Below are positions 7,769 to 17,455 of a stretch of DNA of 64,000 nucleotides, one piece after another. Positions within the stretch are counted from its first letter, which is position 1. Every line of letters starts with the position of its first letter. Below the pieces are notes generated by a model that was not told where the DNA came from, did not search any database, and worked only from the letters and a program-made list of their open reading frames with translations. The stretch is from Granulosicoccus sp963833195 (GTDB lineage: Bacteria > Pseudomonadota > Gammaproteobacteria > Granulosicoccales > Granulosicoccaceae). Made by a program: the position numbers and the translations under genes. The stretch covers positions 4,402,001-4,466,000 of the forward strand of contig CAWHXF010000027.1 in the NCBI GenBank assembly GCA_963833195.1. The letters are read 5' to 3'.

Positions 7769-10700
7769 CGTCCCGGCCATCCCGGCGCCGGCATCGCCTC
7801 CACCGCGCCGATGCCCGACAGCTCCCCGAGCAGCTCCGACAGATCCCCCAGCCGCCGCGCCAGCAGCGTCGTCATGCCGTGCGCGCACTGCGACGTGCCC
7901 GAGACGGCGAGCAGTCGCGCACCGATCGCCTCGCGCCGGTAGCGCTCGACGATGTCGGGCCACAGGATCACGTTGACGGGGCCGTGCTCGTCCTCGAGCG
8001 TGATGAACATCGTGCCCTTGGCGCTGCCCGGGCGCTGGCGCATGGTCACGAGCCCCGCCAGGCGCACCGGATCGCCGTCGCGCGCGGAGCGCTGCCAGGT
8101 GGCCGAATCGGTCAGGCGCCGGTCGGCGAGCTGCGCGCGCAGCAGCGCCATGGGGTGGCGACCCAGCGTGAGCCCGGTGCTGCGATAGTCCTCGACGACG
8201 CTCTCGCCCTCGGTCGGTAGCGCGAGCTCGAGGTTCGCGGGCTCGGTCGGCGCGAGACCGTCGAAGAGATCGTCCGGCCGCGCGTTCTCGAGCGCCAGCA
8301 GCGTCCAGTGCGCGCGGTGCCGGTCGCCCGCGAGGCGCTCCAGCGCGCCGGCGGCGGCGAGCGCCTGCCGGTCGCGCGCGTCCAGCTCCGCGCGGCGCAC
8401 CAGATCCTCGGCCGAGACGTACGGGCCACCCGCCTCGCGCGCCGCGACGGTGCGCGCAGCGCCGCCCGTGGAGAGCTTCGCGACGAGGCGCAGGCCGAGG
8501 CGCACGGCGTCGCGCGGACTAGAGGGCGTCGCGTCGGATGCGCTCGTGACACCTGCCACGTCGCGCGGGTCGTCCACGAGCGCGTGGTCCACGCCGCTTT
8601 CGTTCACGTCCACGGGCAGCACCTCGACATCATGGCGCCGCGCGTCCTGCAACAACTCCGAGGGGCTGTAGAAGCCGAGCGGCTGGCTGTTGAGCATGGC
8701 GCACAGGAAGGCGGCCGGCTCGTGGCACTTCAGCCAGCACGACACGTACACGATCATCGCGAAGCTCGCGGCGTGGGACTCGGGAAAGCCGTACTCGCCG
8801 AAGCCCTCGATCTGGCGAAAGATGGCCTCCGCGAACTCCGGCTTGTAGCCGTTGGCCAGCATGCCGGCCAGCACCGGCTCGCGGAAGCGCTCCATCTGGC
8901 CGGTGCGCCGCCACGCGGCCATGGAGCGCCTGAGCCCGTCGGCCTCGCCGGGCGTGAAGCCCGCGGCCACCATCACGACCTCCATGACCTGTTCCTGGAA
9001 CACCGGCACGCCGAGCGTGCGCTCGAGCACGACCTTCAGCGCCGGGCTCGGGTAGACGGTGGGCTCCAGGCCCTGTCGGCGCGCGAGGTAGGGATGCACC
9101 ATGCCGCCCTGGATGGGCCCCGGGCGCACGAGCGAGATCTCGATGACGAGGTCGTACCAGTTCCTGGGTTGCAGTTTGGGCAGCATGGACATCTGCGCGC
9201 GCGACTCGATCTGGAACACGCCGACCGTGTCGGCGCGGCAGATCATGTCGTAGGTCGCCTTGTCGTCCTGCGGCAACGTGGCCATGGTACGGCGCACGCC
9301 CGTGCGCGCCTCGACGAGATCGAAGCATTTCGACACCGCGGTCAGCATGCCGAGCGCCAGCACGTCCACCTTCATGAGCCCGAGCGCGCCGAGATCGTCC
9401 TTGTCCCACTGCACGATGGTGCGATCGGGCATGGCCGCGTTCTCCACGGGCACGAGCGTGGACAGGTCGTGCTCGGAGATGACGAAGCCGCCGACGTGCT
9501 GCGACAGGTGGCGCGGCATGCCGAGGATCTGCGGCAGCAGCCACAGGAAGCGCTTGAGCGTACGGCTCTCGATGTCCAGGCCCAGTTCGGCAAGCCGGTC
9601 GGGAATGGTGTCTGGACCCTCCCACCACGCGAGCGAGCTCGCCAGCGCATCGATGGTGCTGGCGTCCAGCCCGACGGCCTTGCCGACGTCGCGCACGGCC
9701 GAGCGTCGGCGGTAGCGGATGACGGTGGCCGCGAGCGCGCAGCGGTGGCGGCCGTACTTCGCGTACAGGTACTGGATGACCTCCTCGCGCCGCTCGTGCT
9801 CGAAGTCCACGTCGATGTCGGGCGGCTCGTCGCGCTCCTTCGAGATGAAGCGCTCGAACAGCAGCCGCGTGCGCGTGGGGTCCACCGAGGTGATGCCGAG
9901 CGCGTAGCAGGCGGCGGAGTTCGCGGCCGAGCCGCGCCCCTGGCACAGGATGCCGCGCGAGCGCGCGAAGGCCACGATGTCGTGCACGGTCAGGAAGTAG
10001 CTCTCGTAGCGCATCTCGGCGATCAGTTCCAGCTCGTGATCGAGCTGACGCCGCATGACGTCCGGCACGCCGTCGGGCCAGCGCCGGCGCGCGCCGTCCA
10101 TGACGAGCCTGCGCAGGTGCGCGGACGCCGTGAGCCCCTTCGGCACCACCTCGCTCGGGTAGCGATAGTTCAGGGAGTCGAGATCGAAGCGGCACAGCGC
10201 GGCGACCTCGAGCGTGCGCGCGAGCGCGTCGGGCGGGTACAGCTCGGCAAGGCGTCGACCGCTCGCGCAGGTGACGCTCGCCGTTCGGGTGCAGACGGCC
10301 TCCCGGCTTCGTCGAGCGTGCAGCCCGCGCGCAGGCAGGCGAGCACGTCCTGCAGGCCGCGACGGCTGCGCACGTGCATGTGCACGTCGCCGGCGGCCAC
10401 GAGCGGCAGGTCGTGGCGCAGGCTCATCTCTTCGAGCCACATGCGGTGCTTCGCGTCGTGCGGACCGACGTGCAGCTCCAGCGCGAGGTACGCGTGGCGA
10501 GACAACGACCGCACCCAGCCGAAGCGGTGCTCCACCACCTCGCGCGAGGCGGGCGAGTACGGGGGCACCAGCAGCAGCGCCGAGCCGTCGAGCCCCGCCG
10601 CCTCGATGAGCACGTCGCCGACCGCGTACTCGCCCTTCGGCGCGGCGCGGCGCGCGGCGGTGATCAGGCCGCACGTCGCGCGGTAGCTCGCCGCGTCGGT

Positions 10701-11091
10701 CACGAGCACGACGAGGCGGCAACCGTCGTCCAGATGCAACTCCGTGCCGACGATCAAGCGTGGCGGAGGCGCGGCTTCGTGCCGCGCTTGTACATAACCG
10801 TGCACAGGGTTGTGCACAGGGTCGACCGCGTCCTCGTGCGTGCCGGTGCGCACCGCGCCGGGCTCGGTCAGCCACGCGGCGCCCGCCGCGAGCTCGCGCG
10901 CACGCACGTGGGCGCGCACCACGCCCGCGAACGAGCACTCGTCGGTGATGGCCAGGGCGGCATATCCGAGCGCGTGCGCGCGCTCGACGAGCTCCTCGGG
11001 ATGTGAGGCGCCCCGCAGGAAGCTGAAATTGCTGACCGCGTGCAGCTCGGCGTAGCCGAGTGGCGGTCGGGGTCGGGTACTGTATATCCAT
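7765..11091 (-). pseudogene. dnaE2: Error-prone DNA polymerase DnaE2/ImuC, frameshifted
   Basis: Homology covers a full C-family polymerase of nearly 1,100 residues, needed for SOS translesion synthesis with ImuA and ImuB. The N-terminal PHP domain (AELHAVSNFSFLRGASHP; AALAITDECSFAGVVRAH), the catalytic PDIDVDF motif, the helix-hairpin-helix region and the C-terminal OB fold (VRLAGLVTMRQRPGSAKG) are all present. The frame changes twice within about 50 bases: GCTLDEAGR, then LHPNGERHLR (near 10295-10305), then RLAELYPPDAL (near 10257-10270). The real N-terminal frame has no ATG or GTG after its upstream stop, so the start is unresolved; 11091 is an ATG in another frame. Either the gene is inactive or the read has indel errors. 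Confidence 0.82.
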
Positions 11092-11094
11092 AAG

Positions 11095-11110
11095 CTGGTT
11101 CAACATACAG
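11095..11110. promoter_or_regulatory. LexA-box-like operator between dnaE2 and imuA
   Basis: CTGGTTCAACATACAG resembles the CTGT-N8-ACAG LexA box with one change in the outer tetrads. A second CTGTATAT half site begins at 11080. The position between the divergent dnaE2 and imuA-imuB genes, which are classic LexA targets, supports the call. The match is approximate. Confidence 0.5.
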
Positions 11111-11123
11111 CCTAAGCGGCCGC

Positions 11124-12072
11124 ATGCGGCGTCGCACCCTGCGGCCCGTCGACGAAAGCGTCGACCGGTCGACAACGCGGCACCACCGATCCACCGCCCC
11201 GTCACCGGTCCGTCCGGAGCGGGCCCTGCCGGAGTGTCACGGCCTTGTCACCACCGCTCGCCGCCGTCCCCGACTCCACCCCCGCCGCCACCCCCCCGCG
11301 ACCCTCACCGATGGGGCCGTACCGCTGGATACGTTGCTGCGCACGCGCACCGACATCCACCGCGGCTCGTCCACCCACCTCGACGTGCCGGCCCACGCCA
11401 CGGGCTTCGCGGCGCTGGACGCCGCGCTGCCCGCGGGCGGCTGGCCGGTCGGCGGCGTGGCGGAGCTGCTGGTCGGGGTGCACGGCATCGGCGAGGCGAG
11501 CCTGCTGCTGCCCGCGCTGCGCACGCTCACGCGCGCCGGGCGCTGGGTCGCCTTCGTGCGCCCGCCGCACGAGCCCTACGCACCGGCGCTCGTCAACGCG
11601 GGGCTGGACCTGCGCCGGCTGCTCGTGGTCGATGCGCCGGACGACGCCGAGGCCCTGTGGTCGGTCGAACGGCTGCTGAGGTCGGGGCGCGTGGCCGCCG
11701 TCGTGTCGTGGGTGGCCCGCACCACGCCCGCGCGCCAGCGCCGGTTGCAGCTCGCGGCCGAGACGGGCGGCGCCTGGGGCACGGTCTATCGTCCCGTCGC
11801 GGCCGCGGCCGAGCACTCGCCCGGTGGCGCTGCGCATGGTGCTGGACGTACGGGACGGCCGTCTCGACATCGAGCTGATCAAGGCGCGCGGCGGTGCGCT
11901 CGGCGCGCTCGCCATCGATCCGTCGGCCTTCGACGCGGTGCAGGGGGCGGAATGGCCGGTGCCCGCCGCGCCTGCCGCATCCGAGCCGTCCGAGGCGCCG
12001 CGCGTGCCGCCCGCGTCGGTGACGCCGCTGCATGCCGGAACGCGCCGGCCGTCGCGCATCGCCGCGCACTGA
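11124..12072 (+). pseudogene. imuA: ImuA, SOS translesion-synthesis accessory, frameshifted
   Basis: A RecA/SulA-like protein that works with ImuB and DnaE2 in induced mutagenesis. Recognisable segments are LDTLLRTRTDIHRG, then TGFAALDAALPAGGWPVGGVAELL, GRWVAFVRPPHEPYAPAL and VVSWVARTTPARQRRLQLAAE. At 11820-11822 a CCC run shifts the frame; the continuation VALRMVLDVRDGRLDIELIKARGG is in the next frame and runs to TGA 12070-12072. Removing one C restores a single reading frame, which is typical of a homopolymer error. The true start is unclear: ATG 11124 gives about 65 extra basic residues that the family lacks, and a C7 tract lies at 11291-11297. It is followed closely by imuB. Confidence 0.78.
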
Positions 12073-12097
12073 GGCCCCCGTCGGCACGGACGCCCGC

Positions 12098-13548
12098 ATG
12101 CTCTGGACCGCCCTGCGCTATCCCGCACTGCCGCTGGAGCGAATCGGTCCGCGCGAGCCCGGCACGCCGTACGCGGTCGCCGTGCGCGACGGCTCGCGAA
12201 AGCTCGTGCTCATGTGCGACGCGGTGGCGCGCGATGCAGGCGTGCGTGTCGGTCTTGCATTGTCCAGCGCGCTCGCCATCGCACCCGGGCTCGTCGTGGC
12301 GGATCACGACGACGCGGCGCAGACCGCGCACCTGGAGCTCCTGGCACTGGCCGCGCTCGGGCACTCGTCCATCGTCGTGCCGTACCCGCCGGACACCGTG
12401 CTGATCGAGTCCGGCGGCAGCCTGCACCTGTTCGGCGGCATCGATGCGTTCGTGTCGCGCCTGCGCGCCTCGGCCGCGGCCGACGGGCTGTCGGTCGTCG
12501 TCGCCACCGCGCCCACGCCGTTCGGCGCGCGTCTGCTGGCGAGGGCCGGGCTTGAGGTGTCGCTCCGGAGCGTCGAAGGGCTGCGCCACCGGCTGGCGTC
12601 GCTGCCGCTCGCGCCGCTCGGGCTCGACGAGCGCACGCTCGCGGGCCTGCGACGCTCGGGCGTGAAGCGCGTCGGCGAGCTGCTGGCGCTGCCGCCCACC
12701 GCCGTGGCGCGCCGCTTCGGTCGCGAGCTCTCCGACGCGCTGTACCGGCTGGACGCGCGGTTGCCGGATCCGCAGACGCCCATCACGGTGCCACCCACCT
12801 TCCACGAGGGCGCCGACCTGCCGCTCGAGGCCGCGTCCACCGGGGCGCTCGCCTTCCTGCTGCGCCGGCTGCTCGGCGCGCTCGGCGGGTTCCTGCGCGG
12901 CGCGGACCTCGGCGTCGGCGAGCTGCGCCTGACCTTGCGCCACCGCCACGTCGAGCCCACCGCCGTGCGGCTGCGCCTGGCCGCGCCGTCGAACGATGCC
13001 GCGCATCTGGCGCGCACGCTCGGCGCGCGGCTGGAGCGCACGGTGCTGGCGGCGCCGGTCGTGCGGCTGGAGCTCGAGGCTGCGCGGCTCGCGCAGATCG
13101 AGCGCTCCGGGTCGGACCTGCTGGACGCGGCGGGCGAGGGCGGTGCGACGCCCATTCCGGCCGCCGGCGGTCCCGGCGTCGGCGGCGGCATCGAGGAGCT
13201 CGTCGACGAGCTGGCGGCCCGGCTCGGCGCGGCGCGCGTGTACACCGCGCTCGCGCGCGACGAGCACCGGCCCGAGAGCGCGACCGCGCGCGTGGCCGAC
13301 GGGCGGCGGCGAGGCCGGCGTCGCCGTGGCCCGCGCGTCCGTTGTGGCTGCTGCGCGAGCCGCGCGAGGCGCCGCGCACCCTGGAGCTCGCGAGCGCACC
13401 CGAGCGCATCGAGTCGGGCTGGTGGGACGAGGTGGACGTGCGCCGCGACTACTTCATCGCGCGCGACGCGCGCGGCGTGCACTACTGGGTGTACCGCCAC
13501 CGCGGGGAGGCCGGGGGGCGGCTGTGGATTCACGGGTTGTTCGCTTGA
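12098..13548 (+). pseudogene. imuB: ImuB, inactive Y-family polymerase-like hub, frameshifted
   Basis: ImuB links DnaE2 and the beta clamp during SOS mutagenesis. ATG 12098 gives the usual start MLWTALRYPALPLERIG. The Y-family fingers/palm region lacks catalytic acidic residues as in all ImuB, and DTVLIESGGSLHLFGG marks the palm. The helix-hairpin-helix part LAGLRRSGVKRVGELLALP lies near residue 180. In GGCGGCGGC at 13301-13312 the frame changes; WLLREPREAPRTLEL, WWDEVDVRRDYFIAR and GGRLWIHGLFA follow in the new frame to TGA 13546-13548. With one base corrected the protein would be about 480 residues. It lies 25 bases after imuA, in the same operon. Confidence 0.8.
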
Positions 13549-13581
13549 CGAGACCGGATCATCAGGCATCGAGAAGTCGAA

Positions 13582-13624
13582 AATCCGGGCTGATCTGCAG
13601 TTGCATTGCAGATCAGCCCGGATT
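13582..13624. repeat. Perfect 18-bp inverted repeat ahead of the ATPase gene
   Basis: Left arm 13582-13599 (AATCCGGGCTGATCTGCA), a 7-nt loop, and right arm 13607-13624 as its exact reverse complement. It sits after the imuB stop (13548) and ends 17 bases before the ATPase ATG. No T tract follows it on the plus strand. It may be an operator, an imuB terminator or a mobile-element scar. Confidence 0.8.
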
Positions 13625-13640
13625 CGCGGACACTGCGGGC

Positions 13641-14801
13641 ATGTTTCGACGCGAGCTCCTGTCCGGTCTGCTGAAGGCCGCCACCGGATATCCGGTGATC
13701 ACGGTGCTGGGTCCGCGCCAGTCCGGCAAGACCACCCTGGTACGGGAAGCGTTTCCGGACAAGCCGTACGTCTCGCTCGAGAACCCGGACGTGCGCGCGC
13801 GAGCCGCAGCGGACCCGCGCGCGTTCTTCGCGCAGTTCCCGGACGGCGCGATCCTCGACGAGGTGCAGCGGCTGCCGGAGCTCCTGTCGTGGGTCCAGGG
13901 CATCGTCGACGAGGACGATCGCACGGGGCTCTACGTGGTCACCGGCAGCTATCAGACGGCGCTGAAGCAGGGCGTCGGTCAGACGCTCGCGGGCCGCACG
14001 GCGGTGTTCAGGCTGCTGCCGCTGACCCTCGGCGAGCTAGGCGAGAGCGCCGAGCCTTTCGATCTGTGGCGGGAAATCCACCTCGGTGCGTTTCCGCGAC
14101 TGCGCGAGCGCAACCTCGAACCCTCGCTGTTCCATGCGAGCTACCTCGCGACCTTCCTCGAACGCGATCTCGGTGCGCAGGTCAACGTGCGGGACCTGAA
14201 CCAGTTCCGGGACTTCCTGCGGTTGCTGGCCGGCCGGGTAGGCCAGCTCGTGAACTTCACGAGCCTCGGCAACGATCTGGGCGCGAGCGCCAACACGATG
14301 CGCCACTGGTTGTCGGTGCTGGAGGCGTCCTGGCTGACAATACAGCTCCCGCCCTGGTACGAGAACTTCGGCAAGCGCGTCATCAAGTCGCCGAAGGTCT
14401 ACTTCACGGACACGGGGCTAGCGTGCGCCTTGCTCGGCATCGAGACGCCCGAACAACTGTCACGCGACCCCGCGGCCGGCGGCCTCGTCGAGAACTGGGT
14501 CATCGCGGAGCACCTTAAGCGGCGCTGGAACGCGGGCCGCGACGCGCGCATCCATTTCTTCCGCGATCGTCACGGCAGCGAGGTCGACCTGCTGCTGTCG
14601 CGCGGCAACGCGCTGATACCCGTGGAGATCAAGTCCGCGCGCACGTTCTCGCCGCACCATCTGAAGGGGATTCGGCGGTTCCGCGAGCTGGCGGGCGATC
14701 GCGTCGAGCGCAGCCACTTGGTGTTCGCCGGCGAGGATCGCGGCGAGGTCGATGGCGTGCGGCTGACGGGGTTCGATGAGCTGGGCTTGCTGGACGGATG
14801 A
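13641..14801 (+). CDS. AAA ATPase with DUF4143 domain
   Basis: A 386-residue member of the bacterial ATPase family with an N-terminal P-loop AAA domain (AAA_14) and a C-terminal DUF4143 nuclease-like domain. Walker A GPRQSGKTTL is near residue 27 and Walker B GAILDEVQRLPELL near 70. VYFTDTGLACALLGI and LVENWVIAEHLKR come later, then FFRDRHGSEVDLLLSRG and IPVEIKSA, which carry the acid and Lys pattern of a restriction-like fold. Genes of this type are common, often single and horizontally mobile; the biological role is unsettled. A palindrome lies immediately upstream. The reading frame is intact, unlike imuA and imuB before it. Confidence 0.88.
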   Translation: MFRRELLSGLLKAATGYPVITVLGPRQSGKTTLVREAFPDKPYVSLENPDVRARAAADPRAFFAQFPDGAILDEVQRLPELLSWVQGIVDEDDRTGLYVVTGSYQTALKQGVGQTLAGRTAVFRLLPLTLGELGESAEPFDLWREIHLGAFPRLRERNLEPSLFHASYLATFLERDLGAQVNVRDLNQFRDFLRLLAGRVGQLVNFTSLGNDLGASANTMRHWLSVLEASWLTIQLPPWYENFGKRVIKSPKVYFTDTGLACALLGIETPEQLSRDPAAGGLVENWVIAEHLKRRWNAGRDARIHFFRDRHGSEVDLLLSRGNALIPVEIKSARTFSPHHLKGIRRFRELAGDRVERSHLVFAGEDRGEVDGVRLTGFDELGLLDG

Positions 14802-14816
14802 GGGCGTCGGGGCCGG

Positions 14817-15608
14817 TCAGACGGCGGTCGCGGTTCGTCCACCCGCCATGGCCTTCGGAAGCGTGCACAGCACGACGCCCCCGAGCGTGAGCGACACCCG
14901 CGCTCCCCGACCGTCGAGCTCGAACCTCGTGCGCACGCACGAGTGGTTGCCGAGCTTCGATCCGACGATGCCGTCCGGCGCGACCGGTCCGCGCGCGCTG
15001 ACACGCAGCACGTGCAGCAGCATGGCCGGGTCCGCCATCAGCACGGCGCGCTGGAATCGCAACGTCACGGCGTCGGCCCCGCGTACCGGATCGGGTTCCC
15101 CGTGCGCCGAGTCGCGCGCGCACGACCGTGCGCGGGCCCGCTCGAGCGCGCGGCGCACCGCCTGTCGCCACGCCGCCTCGTTGCGTCCGCCGACGAGTGC
15201 GATCTCTGCGTAGGACAGGCCGAACACGTCGTGCAGCAGGACAGCGGCGACGGCTTCGGGTTCGGAGCCCGCGAGCAACGCTCGAATCGCGTCGCGACAG
15301 GTTTCCGCGCGGACCAGCTCGGCTTCGGGCGTGGCGGCGCACGCCTCGTCAATGCCGCCGAGCCGCGCGAGCTTGTCGCGCTCCACGCGCGCCCGTCGCC
15401 AGCGATCGATCGCGATGTTGCTCGTCACGCGCACGAGCCAGGCCCGCGGCGAGTCCGGTCCGGCGTCGGCGAGCGCGATCAGGCGCAGCCAGGCTTCCTG
15501 CGCGTCGTCCTCCACGTCCTCGTGCCTGAACGGGCCGGGCGCGATGTCGGGGAGTGCATCGCGCATCGGAGCCGGAACGTCGCTCGCGTCCTTCATCGGA
15601 TCGGCCAC
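14817..15608 (-). CDS. ECF-like RNA polymerase sigma factor
   Basis: A 263-residue sigma-70 family protein. Region 2 is visible as DVEDDAQEAWLRL and SPRAWLVRVTSNIAIDRWRRAR (residues about 30-75). Region 4 is FGLSYAEIALVGGRNEAAWRQAVRRALERARAR (about 125-160). The remaining 100 residues (TLRFQRAVLMADPAMLLHVL ... VSLTLGGVVLC) resemble the SnoaL-like C-terminal domain of ECF41/SigJ-type factors, which regulates their activity in place of an anti-sigma factor. No anti-sigma gene is adjacent. It is divergent from the ClpP-like gene, with 138 bases between. The target regulon cannot be seen here. Confidence 0.8.
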   Translation of the reverse strand: MADPMKDASDVPAPMRDALPDIAPGPFRHEDVEDDAQEAWLRLIALADAGPDSPRAWLVRVTSNIAIDRWRRARVERDKLARLGGIDEACAATPEAELVRAETCRDAIRALLAGSEPEAVAAVLLHDVFGLSYAEIALVGGRNEAAWRQAVRRALERARARSCARDSAHGEPDPVRGADAVTLRFQRAVLMADPAMLLHVLRVSARGPVAPDGIVGSKLGNHSCVRTRFELDGRGARVSLTLGGVVLCTLPKAMAGGRTATAV

Positions 15609-15746
15609 CTTCGAGAGGGCGATCAGTGTAGCGACGCTTGCCGAGCCGGGCCGCGGCGGCGGTCGATGTCGCCGGGGTTGTCACGACCGCCGACCGCCGT
15701 TCGTCATGTTCGCAAGTTCCTCGTCCCGACCCCGGAGATCGCTTCC

Positions 15747-16352
15747 ATGTACACGCTCGAGAACGATGCGCCACCCCCGCAGCCCGACCGCCGGGACGGC
15801 GTCCTTGAAGAGCACGCCTTCGCCTCGCGCACGGTGCTGCTGTTCGGACAGATCGCCGACCGTTCGGCGAGCGAGGCGGTGGCACGCCTGGTCGCGCTCG
15901 ACCACGAGTCTTCCGCGCCCATCCGCATGATCGTGTCCTCGCCCGGCGGTCACGTGGAGTCGGGGGACGCGATCCACAACGTGGTGCGCTTCATCGCCGC
16001 GCCCGTCACCATGATCGGCAACGGCTGGGTCGGCAGCGCGGCGACGCACGTGTTCCTCGCGGTGCCCGCCGAGCGCCGGGTCTGTCTGCCGCACACTCGC
16101 TTCCTGATCCACCAGCCGAGCGGTGGCTTCGGCGGCAAGGGCACCGACATCGCCATCCAGGCGCGCGAGATCCTGCGCGTGCGCGAGCGCATCGCCCGGA
16201 CCATCGCGCGAGAGACGGGGCGCGAGCTGGAGGGCGTGCTGGACGACATCGAGCGCGATCACTGGCTGTCGGCCGAGGAGGCCGTGGACTACGGGCTGGT
16301 GTCGCGCATCGTGGAGCGGGTGGGCGAGATGGCGGGAGCCGCAGCGGACTGA
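15747..16352 (+). CDS. ClpP-family serine protease
   Basis: A 201-residue protein with the ClpP/crotonase fold. RTVLLFGQIADRSASEAVARLVALD and IRMIVSSPGGHVESGDAIHNVV are the usual ClpP N-terminal strands. The catalytic triad is inferred as Ser in WVGSAATHVF (near 100), His in RFLIHQPSGG (near 125) and Asp in DDIERDHWLSAEEA (near 172). The oligomer normally degrades proteins fed by a Clp ATPase. The serine context differs from the GQAASMG of housekeeping ClpP, and no clpX or clpA is adjacent, so this is probably an accessory ClpP-like enzyme. ATG 15747 was chosen because homology begins shortly after it. Confidence 0.85.
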   Translation: MYTLENDAPPPQPDRRDGVLEEHAFASRTVLLFGQIADRSASEAVARLVALDHESSAPIRMIVSSPGGHVESGDAIHNVVRFIAAPVTMIGNGWVGSAATHVFLAVPAERRVCLPHTRFLIHQPSGGFGGKGTDIAIQAREILRVRERIARTIARETGRELEGVLDDIERDHWLSAEEAVDYGLVSRIVERVGEMAGAAAD

Positions 16353-16500
16353 CGGCGCGCCGCACGCCACTCGCTCGGGCTGCACCCCTCGGCGTCGCGG
16401 AACACCCGGTTGAAGTTCGACTTCGTCCGGAACCCCGCGCCGAGCATGATCTCGGTGACGCTCGCGTCGACCGCGCCGCGCGACGCCGGCCCGGACGCGG
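16289..16500 (-). pseudogene. AraC-family regulator, C-terminal fragment
   Basis: On the minus strand the second helix-turn-helix of an AraC/XylS regulator is clear: VDASVTEIMLGAGFRTKSNF and NRVFRDAEGCSPSEW. It ends in a short tail at 16289 that overlaps the 3' end of the ClpP-like gene. Upstream of about 16500 the frame becomes antisense to an unrelated oxidase gene, so the sensor domain and first helix-turn-helix are missing. This is a 3' remnant joined to foreign sequence. Confidence 0.7.
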
Positions 16501-17027
16501 ACGGCACCGTGCCCGCACAGGAGGCGCTGTCGCGGATCCTCGCCGAGCTCATGGAGCGCGGCGAGGTGCTCGACGCCGTGGTCGCGGCCTCCGAGGGACA
16601 GCGCCGCGCGATGTGGGAGCGGCGCGAGGCGGCGGGCGAGCTGATGCTGCACGTCGGCAGGCTGCTGAACCTCGACGTCGCGCTGCCGCTCGACCGGGTG
16701 CAGGACTTCCTGGAGCGGGCCGAGGGGGGCCGCGCGCGCATCGATCCCGGCGCGAAGCTCTCGGTCGTCAGCCACCTCGGCGACGGCAACGTGCACTACA
16801 CGCTGTGCCCGACCGACCCGGCGTTCGATGTGCCCCTGACCGAGATGGTCGAGGACGCCGTCGCCGAGCTCGGCGGCTCGTTCTCTGCCGAGCACGGCAT
16901 CGGGCTCGCCAAGCGCGCCACCACGGCGCGGCGCAAGGACGCCGTGGCGCTGGACGTCATGCGCGCGATCAAGGCCGCTCTCGACCCTCACGGCATCCTG
17001 AACCCGGGCAAGGTGCTGCCCGCCTGA
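16500..17027 (+). pseudogene. GlcD-type FAD-linked oxidase, C-terminal fragment
   Basis: The C-terminal domain of a D-2-hydroxyacid dehydrogenase/glycolate oxidase subunit. Recognisable parts are MWERREAAGELM, the metal and substrate motif VVSHLGDGNVHYTL, GGSFSAEHGIGLAKR and DPHGILNPGKVLP just before the stop, which is how intact GlcD proteins end. The N-terminal FAD-binding half (roughly 300 residues) is absent and replaced by the AraC fragment. An in-frame ATG at 16410 would give a chimeric 205-residue product. It is probably non-functional. Confidence 0.75.
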
Positions 17028-17139
17028 GAACGCGCGGACGGATCGCGGTGGGCACGACGGGCCGCCCCGTCGCCACGGGGGCAAGAAGGGTCGGACCGTC
17101 GTGCCCGTCCTCGCAAGTGGTCGGCGAAGTCCGCGTCGG

Positions 17140-17335
17140 CGTGTGCGAGGAGGAGCTCGAGGAGATCGTCCGCACGATCACGGCGCCGGCGGGCTTGCTG
17201 CTGGCCGGGATCGTCGACGACGGATCGCTCGCGCCGCTGCTCGACGGGGAACGCTTCGGCCTGGATGAGGTCGGCGCCGCCCACGCTCGCCTGACCGGCG
17301 GGGGCGCCGTCGGCAAGGCGGTCGTGGAACTGTAG
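17140..17335 (+). pseudogene. Quinone oxidoreductase (MDR family), 3' fragment
   Basis: Only the last 45 or so residues are recognisable: LLAGIVDDGSLAPLLDG, then ERFGLDEVGAAHARLTGGG and AVGKAVVEL before the stop. This is the invariant C-terminal strand-helix-strand of zinc-type and quinone oxidoreductases, where the usual text is F-L-E-A-A-A-H then GKxV. The NADPH-binding and catalytic parts are missing. It is the third consecutive 3' remnant in about 1 kb. Confidence 0.6.
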
Positions 17336-17418
17336 ACGCTCCGAGGGTGCCCGCCCCCGGCGCGTCGGGGACGCGGCGACGTCGCGAGCTCCCGGACTCG
17401 TTGACCAACGGCCCGCCT

Positions 17419-17447
17419 TCGTGAAAATATAGGCTCGGATTTCACGA
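17419..17447. promoter_or_regulatory. Inverted-repeat operator in the promoter of the XRE-cupin gene
   Basis: TCGTGAAA (17419-17426) and TTTCACGA (17440-17447) form a perfect 8-bp inverted repeat. It ends 8 bases before the regulator ATG and covers an AT-rich stretch (AAAATATAGG). A TTGACC at 17401 could be the -35. It is likely an autoregulatory site. Confidence 0.6.
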
Positions 17448-17455
17448 GCCGCCCC

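Noticed and set aside
8308..10686. Long plus-strand frame opposite dnaE2
   Set aside because: Its His/Arg/Ala-rich composition is that of an antisense shadow in GC-rich DNA; the dnaE2 motifs on the other strand are real. The same applies to long frames opposite the NUDIX, FtsX and GcvT genes.
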